A stretch of DNA of 64,000 bases from CAZHVS01 sp964536015 (lineage in GTDB: Bacteria > Bacteroidota > Ignavibacteria > Ignavibacteriales > Ignavibacteriaceae): positions 62,001-126,000 of the forward strand of contig CAZHVS010000001.1 in assembly GCA_964536015.1 (NCBI GenBank). The letters are read 5' to 3'. Below the pieces are notes generated by a model. It saw only the letters and a program-made list of their open reading frames with translations, was not told where the DNA came from and made no database searches. This document shows positions 18,540 to 27,402 of the stretch, piece by piece; within the stretch, counting starts at the first letter, position 1; each line of letters starts with the position of its first letter. Position numbers and translations under genes: made by a program.

Positions 18540-20480
18540 ATGACAAAACTAATTTATCTTACAGTGTTGCTGCCTTTCCTTGGCTTTTTAATTAACGGGC
18601 TGATTGGAAGGAAAGTAAAAAACGAAAAAGTCATCGGTTCAATTGGCAGTGGAGTAATTGGGTTATCATTCCTTGTTTCACTTTTAGCTTTTATTGAAAC
18701 TCTTTCAAAACCAGTATCAGAAAGATTAACAATAATCTCTCTATTTAAGTGGCTTGATACAGGCTGGCTTGATGTTTCCTTTGCTTATCAGATTGACCAG
18801 CTATCACTTGTGATGGCTTTGATTGTTACCGGTGTTGGTTTTCTTATTCACATATATTCAATTGGATATATGCACGGCGATAAAGGTTTCTGGAGATTTT
18901 TTTCTTATCTGAATCTTTTCATCTTTGCTATGATGAATCTTGTTCTTGCAGATAATTTTGTGCTGCTCTTTCTTGGCTGGGAAGGTGTGGGACTATGTTC
19001 ATATCTTTTAATTGGTTTCTGGTACGATAGAAAGTTTGAAAAATCGACTACTGCTGATGCGGCCAAAAAAGCTTTTATTGTTAACAGAATAGGAGATTTT
19101 GGTTTTCTGCTTGGAATGTTTTTAATCTTTCTCACATTCAATTCTTTGAATTTTAATGAAGTCTTTTCAAGAGCATCTTTCTTAAGAATTAATGAATCTA
19201 CATTTAATTTTATCGCATTGTTTTTATTTATTGGTGCAACTGGTAAATCGGCGCAGATACCTCTTTTTATATGGCTGCCTGATGCGATGGCTGGTCCAAC
19301 ACCTGTTTCTGCTTTGATACATGCGGCTACAATGGTTACAGCCGGTGTTTATATGGTTGCAAGATGTTCGATTATTTTTGCCTCTGCTCCTGCAATAATG
19401 ATATTGATTGCAGTAATTGGACTGCTTACAGCAATATTTGCTGCTTCAGTAGGACTTGTGCAAAATGATATTAAAAAAGTGTTAGCATATTCTACTGTTA
19501 GTCAGCTTGGATATATGTTTTTAGCTCTTGGTGTTGGCGCTTTTTCTGCTGGAATTTTTCATGTAATGACACATGCATTCTTCAAAGCGTTATTATTCCT
19601 TGGTGCAGGTTCGGTTATTCATGCAATGCACGAAGAACAGAATATTCAGAAGTATGGCGGATTAAAAAAATATATGCCGGTTACTTATACAACTTTTTTA
19701 ATTGCCGCACTTGCAATTTCTGGTATTCCTCCATTAAGCGGTTTCTTTAGTAAAGATGAAATTTTGTGGTACTCGTTTGCAAATGGAGGATTTATTTTGT
19801 GGCTGGTTGGTGTTCTAACAGCTTCGCTAACAGCATTCTATATGTTTCGTTTAACTACTTTAACATTTGATGGTAAAGAAAGATTTAATCATCATCACGT
19901 CCATCCACACGAGTCTCCCAAAGTGATGACAGTTCCTTTAATCATACTTGCTGTGTTATCTGTTGTCGGTGGTTTTATCGGGATTCCACAGGTTTTTTCA
20001 GGAGAGTATGGAAATCTTTTTCGTAACTGGCTTGAACCGGTTTTTCTGAAAGCAAATGATAAATTAAAATTTTCTGCACATCATTCACATTTAATAGAAA
20101 TTTTATTGATGGTCATTTCTGTTGCTGGTGCTGCAGCTTCAATATGGTTTGCAAGGTATGTCTATTTGAAAAAGCCATCAATTGCTGAAAAGACTTCTGT
20201 GAGGTTTAAGAGATTTTATAATATTCTCTGGAACAAATATTTTGTTGATGAATTGTATGATACAACAGTTGTAAATCCAATTAAAAATGTATCTGATAAT
20301 TTTCTATGGAAAATAGCAGATGTAAAATGGATTGATGGATTGATTAATAACCTTGCAGCTGCAGTTGATTATCTTTCTGAAAAAACAAGAAAGATGCAAA
20401 CAGGGGTTGCACAATTTTATGCAATTATAATGGTGCTTGGAATCGTTCTTGCTTTATTCTGGATAGTAATGAGTTTGTAA
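18540..20480 (+). CDS. nuoL: NADH-quinone oxidoreductase subunit L
   Basis: Membrane subunit L of complex I, 646 residues, within the family range. It carries the antiporter-like core: Glu in FLGWEGVGLCSYLL, Lys in GATGKSAQIP before LPDAMAGPTPVSALIHAATM, Lys in ITH-like HAFFKALLFLGAGS, and Lys in SGFFSKDEIL, the known proton-path residues. The C-terminal amphipathic arm and last helix (FYAIIMVLGIVLALFW) are present. The ATG at 18540 has no obvious SD. nuoM starts at the next base after the stop. nuoA to nuoK are not present upstream, where pdxJ and nth are found, so this is a split nuo locus. A quinone-independent Mrp-type antiporter is unlikely given the full NuoL length and neighbouring NuoM and NuoN. 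Confidence 0.94.
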   Translation: MTKLIYLTVLLPFLGFLINGLIGRKVKNEKVIGSIGSGVIGLSFLVSLLAFIETLSKPVSERLTIISLFKWLDTGWLDVSFAYQIDQLSLVMALIVTGVGFLIHIYSIGYMHGDKGFWRFFSYLNLFIFAMMNLVLADNFVLLFLGWEGVGLCSYLLIGFWYDRKFEKSTTADAAKKAFIVNRIGDFGFLLGMFLIFLTFNSLNFNEVFSRASFLRINESTFNFIALFLFIGATGKSAQIPLFIWLPDAMAGPTPVSALIHAATMVTAGVYMVARCSIIFASAPAIMILIAVIGLLTAIFAASVGLVQNDIKKVLAYSTVSQLGYMFLALGVGAFSAGIFHVMTHAFFKALLFLGAGSVIHAMHEEQNIQKYGGLKKYMPVTYTTFLIAALAISGIPPLSGFFSKDEILWYSFANGGFILWLVGVLTASLTAFYMFRLTTLTFDGKERFNHHHVHPHESPKVMTVPLIILAVLSVVGGFIGIPQVFSGEYGNLFRNWLEPVFLKANDKLKFSAHHSHLIEILLMVISVAGAAASIWFARYVYLKKPSIAEKTSVRFKRFYNILWNKYFVDELYDTTVVNPIKNVSDNFLWKIADVKWIDGLINNLAAAVDYLSEKTRKMQTGVAQFYAIIMVLGIVLALFWIVMSL

Positions 20481-22004
20481 ATGGAAAACAGTTTATTATT
20501 AACATATTTAATTCTTGTTCCTCTGGCAGGAAGTTTTTTAATTATCTTAATACCAAAGAAAAATGAAAATATAATTCGCTATTCGGCAATATTAATTTCT
20601 ACAATAACATTTATTATTACACTTGTTGTTTATTTTAAGTTTGACAGTACAAACCCTGGATTCCAGTTTATTCATAAAGTAAACTGGATACAGAATCTTA
20701 ATATCAGCTACTTTGTTGGCGTTGATGGAATTTCTCTTTTACTTGTATTGCTGACTACTTTTTTAACTCCTCTTACATTTCTTTCAAGCTGGAAAGCAAT
20801 TGAAAATAAATTGAAAGAATTTACTTTCTTCATGCTCTTGCTTGAAGTTGGAATGATTGGAGTGTTTATCTCGCTTGATCTTTTTTTGTTCTATATTTTT
20901 TGGGAAGCAATGCTTATTCCAATGTATTTTATTATCGGAATCTGGGGAGGAAAGCGAAGAATCTATGCGGCAGTAAAGTTTTTTATTTTTACAATGTTTG
21001 GCAGTTTGCTAATGCTTGTAGCAATTATATGGCTGGCTGTTTATTCGTCATCAATACTTGGTGTATTCTCAACAAATTTTTTAGAACTTGTAAATGTTGG
21101 TCCAATTATTCCAAAGACAATCCAGATGTGGATGTTTGCTGCCTTCGCAATAAGTTTTGCAATAAAAGTTCCTTTATTCCCTTTACACACTTGGCTTCCG
21201 GATGCACACGTTGAAGCACCAACTGCAGGAAGTGTAATACTTGCAGGTGTTTTGCTTAAAATGGGTACTTATGGTTTGTTAAGATTTTGTCTTACATTGT
21301 TTCCGCAGTCTTCTATTACATTCTCCCCTTATGTTTCGGTGCTTGCAATAATTGGAATTATTTATGGTGCTCTTGTTGCAATGGTTCAGAAAGATATGAA
21401 GAAACTTGTTGCTTATTCTTCTGTTGCTCATCTTGGATTTGTTGTGCTTGGAATTTTTGCACTGAATACGGAAGCAGTGCAAGGTGCTGTAATTCAAATG
21501 GTTAATCACGGACTTTCTACCGGTGTTTTATTCTTACTTGTAGGAATTATTTATGAACGAACTCACACAAGAGAAATTTCTGATTATGGTGGAATTGCGA
21601 AGATTGTTCCCGTGTTTGCAACTCTTTTAATGCTTGCATCATTATCTTCAGTAGGATTACCTGGTTTGAATGGTTTTGTCGGTGAGTTTTTAATTCTGTT
21701 AGGTTCATTTAAATCTGCAACATTAAATAGCTGGTGGTTTACTGTATTTGCTGCATCAGGAGTCATTTTTGCTGCTGTTTACTTACTCTGGATGTATCAA
21801 CGGGTAGTGTTTGGTGAATTAACTAATGATAAGTTAAAACACCTTAAAGATGTTAGTGCAAGAGAATTAACTGTAGTTCTTCCAATTTTCTTTTTCATTA
21901 TCTGGATTGGAATTTTTCCTTCAACATTTTTGAAGTTAACAGAAGCAAGTACGAACTCAATTCTAAAACACGTATTCAGCTCTGTTTCTGAATTTGTTAA
22001 ATAA
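20481..22004 (+). CDS. nuoM: NADH-quinone oxidoreductase subunit M
   Basis: Complex I proton-pumping subunit M, 507 residues. Diagnostic segments: the Glu-bearing helix FYIFWEAMLIPMYFIIGIWGG, then AFAISFAIKVPLFPLHTWLPDAHVEAP with the key lysine, KMGTYGLLR, and a second half with VAHLGFV and GLNGFVGEFLILLGSF. It begins directly at the base after the nuoL stop, implying translational coupling, and is followed after five bases by an unrelated ion-transporter gene. All pumping residues I can recognise are present, so it looks functional. Confidence 0.94.
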   Translation: MENSLLLTYLILVPLAGSFLIILIPKKNENIIRYSAILISTITFIITLVVYFKFDSTNPGFQFIHKVNWIQNLNISYFVGVDGISLLLVLLTTFLTPLTFLSSWKAIENKLKEFTFFMLLLEVGMIGVFISLDLFLFYIFWEAMLIPMYFIIGIWGGKRRIYAAVKFFIFTMFGSLLMLVAIIWLAVYSSSILGVFSTNFLELVNVGPIIPKTIQMWMFAAFAISFAIKVPLFPLHTWLPDAHVEAPTAGSVILAGVLLKMGTYGLLRFCLTLFPQSSITFSPYVSVLAIIGIIYGALVAMVQKDMKKLVAYSSVAHLGFVVLGIFALNTEAVQGAVIQMVNHGLSTGVLFLLVGIIYERTHTREISDYGGIAKIVPVFATLLMLASLSSVGLPGLNGFVGEFLILLGSFKSATLNSWWFTVFAASGVIFAAVYLLWMYQRVVFGELTNDKLKHLKDVSARELTVVLPIFFFIIWIGIFPSTFLKLTEASTNSILKHVFSSVSEFVK

Positions 22005-22009
22005 AAAAT

Positions 22010-23341
22010 ATGACATTGGCAGTTACAAATAATATTTCAGATTCTGTTCATCATGTTTTACCGGCAACTTATATGGTAATACCATTTATTACTCTGTTAA
22101 TTATGATTGCAACAGGTCCCCTTTTCTATAAACATTTCTGGGAAAGAAACTATCCTAAGGTTTCAATCTTTCTTGGTATAATTGTAGCAGTTTACTATAT
22201 AGCTTTTCTTAATGATTTTGGAAGCGTTGTTCACACAGTTGCAGAATACATTTCTTTTATTGCATTATTAAGTTCACTGTTCATTGCATCAGGAGGAATC
22301 TTAATTAAAGTTGATAGAAAAGCTACGCCATTTATTAATGTATTATTTTTGTTATTCGGTGCTGTAATATCCAATATAATCGGAACAACAGGTGCTTCCA
22401 TGCTTCTTATTCGTCCGTTTATAAAGATGAATAGGGAACGGATAAAACCATATCTTATAATTTTCTTTATTTTTATCGTAAGTAATATTGGAGGTGCATT
22501 AACTCCAATCGGTGATCCACCATTGTTTCTTGGATTTTTACGCGGTGTTCCTTTTTTCTGGGTTATTAATAATGTTTGGTACATCTGGGTTCCAGCAATT
22601 TTAATGATTCTTTTAATATTTTATTTTATTGATAAAACAAACATTAATGAAAGTGAAACTACAATAAATTATTCCAATAAAATTGAATTCAAAGGAATAA
22701 AAAATTTATTCTTACTTTGTATTGTGCTTATCTCCGTCTTTCTTGATCCAAACATAATACCTTGGGTACCTAAATTATCTCCGCTTCCTTTTGGCATAAG
22801 AGAGGTAATAATGTTCACAGTTTGTTTTATTGCCTTCAATTTTGCCAATAAAGAAATTCTTAAAGCAAATGAATTCACATTTGATCCAATTAAAGAAGTT
22901 GCATATCTTTTTGTCGGAATATTTTTAACGATGATTCCTGCATTGCAGCTAATTGCTCACCAAGCGAATGTTTACAGCACTGCGCTTAATCAAGGAACTT
23001 TTTATTGGGCTACAGGAATCTTATCTTCATTTCTTGATAATGCTCCTACATATTTAAATTTCTTGAGTGCTGCAATGGGTAAGTTCGGACTTGATGTTAA
23101 TAATCCAGCTGATGTTATAAAATTCGAGACACTTGATGTTGTTTTTCTTCGTGCGATTTCTGTCAGTGCGGTCTTCTTCGGGGCAATGACTTATATTGGT
23201 AATGGTCCCAACTTTATGGTAAAATCAATAAGTGAAAGAGCGGGAATTGAAATGCCCAGTTTTTTCACTTACATAATTAAGTATTCAATACCGATTTTAC
23301 TTCCTGTGTTTTTCATAATTTGGTTCATATTTTTTAGATGA
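22010..23341 (+). CDS. Sodium:proton antiporter-like / CitMHS-type ion transporter
   Basis: Integral membrane protein of 443 residues with about 11-12 hydrophobic helices. It belongs to the ion-transporter superfamily that includes NhaD antiporters and CitMHS-type carriers. The paired re-entrant motifs are SNIIGTTGASMLLIRP and SNIGGALTPIGDPPLFLGFL in the first half, and SSFLDNAPTYLNFLSA with MTYIGNGPNFMVKS in the second; such Asn/Gly/Pro-rich turns bind the transported ion. It begins five bases after nuoM and is followed nine bases later by a 120-aa orphan and then nuoN. The position suggests joint expression with complex I; Na+/H+ exchange linked to the respiratory chain is inference. Substrate could instead be a carboxylate. 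Confidence 0.8.
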   Translation: MTLAVTNNISDSVHHVLPATYMVIPFITLLIMIATGPLFYKHFWERNYPKVSIFLGIIVAVYYIAFLNDFGSVVHTVAEYISFIALLSSLFIASGGILIKVDRKATPFINVLFLLFGAVISNIIGTTGASMLLIRPFIKMNRERIKPYLIIFFIFIVSNIGGALTPIGDPPLFLGFLRGVPFFWVINNVWYIWVPAILMILLIFYFIDKTNINESETTINYSNKIEFKGIKNLFLLCIVLISVFLDPNIIPWVPKLSPLPFGIREVIMFTVCFIAFNFANKEILKANEFTFDPIKEVAYLFVGIFLTMIPALQLIAHQANVYSTALNQGTFYWATGILSSFLDNAPTYLNFLSAAMGKFGLDVNNPADVIKFETLDVVFLRAISVSAVFFGAMTYIGNGPNFMVKSISERAGIEMPSFFTYIIKYSIPILLPVFFIIWFIFFR

Positions 23342-23350
23342 GGAATTTTT

Positions 23351-23713
23351 ATGACAATTGATGATGCAATTAAAAATAAGGTAATCGGTTTGTATTACGG
23401 TAACAGAATAATTCTTCCATTTAAAGCTGAATTATTAAAAGTTATTATTGAAGATGATATTATTACCGACTTCTCAAGTAGTTCAAGCGGAATTCAGATT
23501 GTTGAACATGATGATTTTATGGATTTATATTTCTTCGATTACAAAGACCTTAAAGATTCTATCTCTGAGTATGAAAATATTAAACTTGTCCTTGTTGAAA
23601 AAGGGAAGAGTGTTTTCGATTTAAAAAATCATCGTAAAATTGCTCTGTATCTTTCAGGCAGACACAAAGTAACTATTGAAGAATCTGATGCTGATATTTT
23701 ATTTATTGAATAG
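23351..23713 (+). CDS. Conserved-context hypothetical protein within the nuo cluster
   Basis: Small acidic protein of 120 residues with no signal peptide and no membrane helix. I do not recognise the family. The sequence alternates short hydrophobic beta-like strands with acidic turns (LYYGNRIILPFKAELLKVIIEDD, then KIALYLSGRHKVTIEESDADILFIE), and Ser-Ser-Ser-Ser-Ser sits near residue 43. It has an SD (GAGGAAT) and tight spacing on both sides (9 and 14 bases), so it is a real operon member. A regulatory or assembly role for the neighbouring transporter or complex I is conceivable but not shown. Confidence 0.7.
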   Translation: MTIDDAIKNKVIGLYYGNRIILPFKAELLKVIIEDDIITDFSSSSSGIQIVEHDDFMDLYFFDYKDLKDSISEYENIKLVLVEKGKSVFDLKNHRKIALYLSGRHKVTIEESDADILFIE

Positions 23714-23727
23714 ATTGAATTTAATTT

Positions 23728-25161
23728 ATGATTCCAACATTAAACGATTTTTTTAACATACTTCCACTTATAATAGTTGCAACGGGAATTTTAGTTTCTC
23801 TTTGTATTGAAATGTTCTTTAAGAAGAGTGAAGTTTATCTCCCATGGTTTACCATTGCTTTATTTCTTGCAACGGCATTTCATTCTCTTTTTTATGTTGA
23901 TAAAAATACAATTGTATTTAATGGAATGATCACTTCTGGTGGAATTGCAAACATTTTTCATTTTATATTTAATTTTGGTGCGGCTATAGTTGTACTTATT
24001 TCTGTTGATTATCTTAAAAAAGCCGAAACTTATTATGGAGAGTTTTATATACTTCTTCAATCTGCTGTGCTTGGAATGATGATGATGGCTTCTGCAAAAG
24101 ATTTGATTATGATCTTTATCGGTTTAGAGCAAATGTCTGTTTGTTTTTATATCCTTGCGGGGTTTAATCGAAGGAAATTGAAATCTAATGAAGCAGCATT
24201 GAAATATTTTTTACTTGGAGCTTTTGCAACAGGGTTTATTGTTTATGGAATTGCTCTTATCTATGGTTCTTCAACAACTATGAATCTTGAAATTATTTAT
24301 GCTAACTTCATATCTCTTTCAAGCAGTCCTTTATTTATCGTTGGATTATTACTGTTTATAATTGGTTTTACTTTTAAAGTAGCAGCATTCCCATTTCATA
24401 TGTGGGTGCCGGATGTTTATCAGGGCTCACCGACAACTGTAACCGCTTTGATGTCAACCGGAGGCAAAGCAGCAGCCTTTAGTTCTCTGATTATTGTATT
24501 AATTCCTTTATCTGCAACAGGATTAACCAAAAATATTTTTTCTCCTTTCATAGCTGTAATTGCTGCATTATCAATGATATATGGTAGTATAGTTGCAATA
24601 GCACAGACAGATATTAAAAGGATGCTTGCATATTCTTCTATTGCACACGCAGGTTATATGTTGATTGGTATTTCCGCCGCAAATGTTACTGGGTTCACAG
24701 GAATAATTTTTTACCTTGCTGCTTATACATTTATGAATCTTGGTGCATTTGGAATTGTTGCATTAATTGAGGGAAAAGAAGATGCGAATCTTGGTATTAA
24801 CAGTTATTCCGGCTTAGGAAGCAGAAATCCATTCCTTGCAGCTTTGTTGGCTGTGTTTATGTTTGCACTTTCAGGAATTCCTCCGTTTGCAGGATTTTTT
24901 GGTAAGTACTATGTATTTATTTCAGCAATTAAAGCCAACCAAACATGGCTTGCAATTGTTGGAGTAATTTCCAGTGTAATAAGTGTGTATTTTTATTTAC
25001 GAATAGTTGTGTTGATGTATTTCAAAGAGATAGAAAATTATTTTATTATTCAGAAATCAAATACAGCTTTACTTGGAATATTGATTTCAGCATCAATAGT
25101 AATATTACTTGGAATTTTTCCTGGTGCTGTTATTCAGTTAATTTCACAGTTTCTAAGGTAA
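23728..25161 (+). CDS. nuoN: NADH-quinone oxidoreductase subunit N
   Basis: Complex I subunit N, 477 residues. It has the Glu helix FIGLEQMSVCFYILAGFNRRKLKSNEAALKYFLLGAF, the central lysine segment FTFKVAAFPFHMWVPDVYQGSPTTVTALMSTGGKAAA, and KRMLAYSSIAHAGYML followed by SGIPPFAGFFGKYYVF. These are the standard subunit N signatures and keep the lysines of the hydrophilic axis. It closes the operon begun at nuoL, separated from nuoM by two genes. No clear terminator follows, and 133 bases of AT-rich sequence lead to the next gene. Confidence 0.94.
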   Translation: MIPTLNDFFNILPLIIVATGILVSLCIEMFFKKSEVYLPWFTIALFLATAFHSLFYVDKNTIVFNGMITSGGIANIFHFIFNFGAAIVVLISVDYLKKAETYYGEFYILLQSAVLGMMMMASAKDLIMIFIGLEQMSVCFYILAGFNRRKLKSNEAALKYFLLGAFATGFIVYGIALIYGSSTTMNLEIIYANFISLSSSPLFIVGLLLFIIGFTFKVAAFPFHMWVPDVYQGSPTTVTALMSTGGKAAAFSSLIIVLIPLSATGLTKNIFSPFIAVIAALSMIYGSIVAIAQTDIKRMLAYSSIAHAGYMLIGISAANVTGFTGIIFYLAAYTFMNLGAFGIVALIEGKEDANLGINSYSGLGSRNPFLAALLAVFMFALSGIPPFAGFFGKYYVFISAIKANQTWLAIVGVISSVISVYFYLRIVVLMYFKEIENYFIIQKSNTALLGILISASIVILLGIFPGAVIQLISQFLR

Positions 25162-25294
25162 ATCTTTCATCTCAATTGAACAGTATATCGTTTGCTGGAT
25201 TTTTAATACAAAAATTTCTGATATCAAATCGAATATTTCTTATGTTTATTCTTCTAAGTATATTTAATTTATTATTAAAATAAATTTCAAGAAA

Positions 25295-26872
25295 ATGATT
25301 CCTCTATTTTCAACATCGCAAATACGGAAGACAGATGAATTTGCAATAAATCATTCTGGTTATCCTTCAATAGTATTGATGGAGAATGCTGCAATTTCAG
25401 TTTTTAATACTGTCCTTGAAAAATTATCTTTTAGTAATGAGGATAATTTAATCGGATTCGTATGTGGAAAAGGGAATAATGGCGGTGATGGCTTGGCGAT
25501 TGCACGACATTTCTATTTAAATGGATATAAAGTAAAGATTATATATCTTTCTGATGAAAAAGAAATGTCAGTAGATGCAAGGATAAATTTTAACATTCTT
25601 AAAAATCTTTTCAATACCAGTGATGTGAAAATTAAATTAAGAAGATTTCAATCAACAAAGGATTTGAATTTTCTTAAAGACTGTACTGTAATTTTTGATG
25701 CAATGCTTGGCAGTGGAATAACAGGTGAATTAAAAACTCCTTATTTAGAGATAGTAGAACGATTAAATGCAATGAACGCCTTTAAAGTAGCTGTTGATAT
25801 TCCAACTGGTTTGGATGCAGATAAAGGTTTTGGTAAAAATGTTTTTAAAGCAGATTTAACGGTTACTCTTGCAGCGTTCAAAAAAGGACTATTTTTTGGA
25901 AGTGGTTATTCGAATTGCGGAGAAATTATAAAGGGAAGTATCGGTATTCCCGATAGTTTTTTCGATGCTCAAGAAGTCAACGAATATTTAATTGAACCTG
26001 TTGACGCGTATTATTCATTACCAAAAAAAGATAAAAATCAGAATAAATATTCTGCAGGGAAAGTGTTATGTATTTGTGGTTCAGAGCAATACCCGGGAGC
26101 TGCTTTGCTGACTTCTCTGTCAGCATTAAAGTCTGGTACAGGTGCAACAGTTTTGTGTTTTCCTAAATCTGTAAGAAAACTTGTGCATTCAAAACATCCT
26201 GAGCTTGTGATTTATAATTATGAAGATGAAGAACTTGGATTCCTTACTAAGAATGCAGTTGATGAACTAAGCGATAAAATCAAGTGGTCAGATTGCGTTG
26301 CTCTCGGTCCAGGTTTGGGTAGAAGTATCGAAACGCAAAAAGCTGTCATTAGTTTACTGCAAAAGTTTCCAGACAAAAAAATGGTAATTGATGCTGATGC
26401 GACTTATGCTTTAGCAAATAATAATTACAAAAATATTAATCTGAAGGACAAGATTCTAACCCCACATTACGGTGAGTTTGCAAACCTAATCAATACTTCT
26501 CTTAAAGAGCTTGAAAGTGATTTATTATTTTTTGGGAGAAAATTTTCAATCGAAAATAATGTAACTCTTGTATTAAAAGGTCCAAGGACTATTATTTTCT
26601 GTAGCTCAGGGGAAACTTTCATTAATACGAGTGGTAATGTTGGGCTTGCAAAATTTGGAAGTGGTGATGTTTTATCCGGAATCATTTCATCATTTGTAGC
26701 ACAGAACAAAGAGATTGAACAATCCACGTTTTCAGCAGTTTATTTACATGGTTTATCTGCTGATATTCTTAAGTCGACATATACTGAATACGGTTTTCTT
26801 TCATCAGATTTAATAAACAATATTCCTAATACAATTAAATTCTTAAAGGAGTCATTTGTTCAAGTTTCTTGA
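25295..26872 (+). CDS. nnr: Bifunctional NAD(P)H-hydrate epimerase / ADP-dependent dehydratase
   Basis: Metabolite-repair enzyme of 525 residues made of two fused domains. The N-terminal YjeF-type epimerase (about 1-215) has VCGKGNNGGDGLAIARHF and VDIPTGLDAD. The C-terminal ribokinase-like ADP-dependent dehydratase (about 235-520) has CICGSEQYPGAALL, ALGPGLGR, the TPHYGEFANL segment and GLAKFGSGDVLSGI, the last carrying the catalytic Asp. Together they restore hydrated NAD(P)H. The usual PGMA before the GSGD loop reads VGLAKF here, a mild divergence. The end overlaps the VanZ-like gene by 17 bases. Confidence 0.93.
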   Translation: MIPLFSTSQIRKTDEFAINHSGYPSIVLMENAAISVFNTVLEKLSFSNEDNLIGFVCGKGNNGGDGLAIARHFYLNGYKVKIIYLSDEKEMSVDARINFNILKNLFNTSDVKIKLRRFQSTKDLNFLKDCTVIFDAMLGSGITGELKTPYLEIVERLNAMNAFKVAVDIPTGLDADKGFGKNVFKADLTVTLAAFKKGLFFGSGYSNCGEIIKGSIGIPDSFFDAQEVNEYLIEPVDAYYSLPKKDKNQNKYSAGKVLCICGSEQYPGAALLTSLSALKSGTGATVLCFPKSVRKLVHSKHPELVIYNYEDEELGFLTKNAVDELSDKIKWSDCVALGPGLGRSIETQKAVISLLQKFPDKKMVIDADATYALANNNYKNINLKDKILTPHYGEFANLINTSLKELESDLLFFGRKFSIENNVTLVLKGPRTIIFCSSGETFINTSGNVGLAKFGSGDVLSGIISSFVAQNKEIEQSTFSAVYLHGLSADILKSTYTEYGFLSSDLINNIPNTIKFLKESFVQVS

Positions 26873-27275
26873 AAAAAATAAAATCATTTTAATCTATCTC
26901 CCTTTATGCATTTACTGGACAACATTATTTGTGTTGACTTCTTTACCTGCTGTTGAAGTACCTTCGATTGATATAAGTGATAAAATAGAGCATTTCTTTG
27001 CTTTCTTTGGGTTGACCATATTAACGACATTTACTTTTGCATTTCAAAATAAAATTATTTTTGCTAAACAACATCATCTGATAGTTACTTTTTTATTACT
27101 TTCATTTTACGGGGTTCTTGACGAAGTACACCAATTGTTTATTCCAGGTCGCTCCTGCGAGTTTTTAGATTGGTTTGCAGATTTCACCGGTGTTTTGGCT
27201 GGAATTTTAATATTTTTAATGTTAAAAAGAATTAATTCTTATTTTTTAGCTTCTTCCACGACATATCTGGACTAA
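26856..27275 (+). CDS. VanZ-like membrane protein
   Basis: Protein of 139 residues with four predicted membrane helices and the VanZ-family signature: DKIEHFFAFFGL after the first helix, then GVLDEVHQLFIPGRSCEFLDWFADFTGVLAG. The start is a TTG at 26856 with AAGGAG (26846-26851) four bases upstream, which decides it. It overlaps the end of the hydrate-repair gene by 17 bases. VanZ-like proteins outside vancomycin clusters have no firmly known role; no resistance genes are nearby, so teicoplanin resistance should not be assumed. Confidence 0.8.
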   Translation: MFKFLEKNKIILIYLPLCIYWTTLFVLTSLPAVEVPSIDISDKIEHFFAFFGLTILTTFTFAFQNKIIFAKQHHLIVTFLLLSFYGVLDEVHQLFIPGRSCEFLDWFADFTGVLAGILIFLMLKRINSYFLASSTTYLD

Positions 27276-27299
27276 ATTTCTATTCATTTATCCTTGATT

Positions 27300-27333
27300 T
27301 GAACCATTCGTCATAAAAAAGAACAATGGTTCA
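27300..27333. promoter_or_regulatory. Inverted repeat, probable TetR operator
   Basis: TGAACCATT (27300-27308) and AATGGTTCA (27325-27333) are perfect 9-bp inverted copies 16 bases apart, about 70 bases upstream of the tetR start. Within the right arm GAAC-AATG-GTTC is itself a small dyad. Its position and symmetry fit an autoregulatory operator for the TetR protein controlling the efflux operon. A terminator for the preceding VanZ-like gene is less likely since no T-run follows. Confidence 0.6.
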
Positions 27334-27402
27334 TTATATGACTTGCTATTCATTTTTTTAATCCTTTAGTTTACGCCGTATTTTTTAAGAAATTATAATT
27401 TT

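Noticed and set aside
22010..23341. Additional complex I subunit
   Set aside because: Its re-entrant Asn/Gly/Pro motifs are those of the NhaD/CitMHS ion transporters and not the NuoL/M/N lysine-bearing helices.
26856..27275. Glycopeptide-resistance gene vanZ
   Set aside because: The protein is VanZ-like, but no vanA/H/X/R/S genes are near, and the family is widespread without that role.
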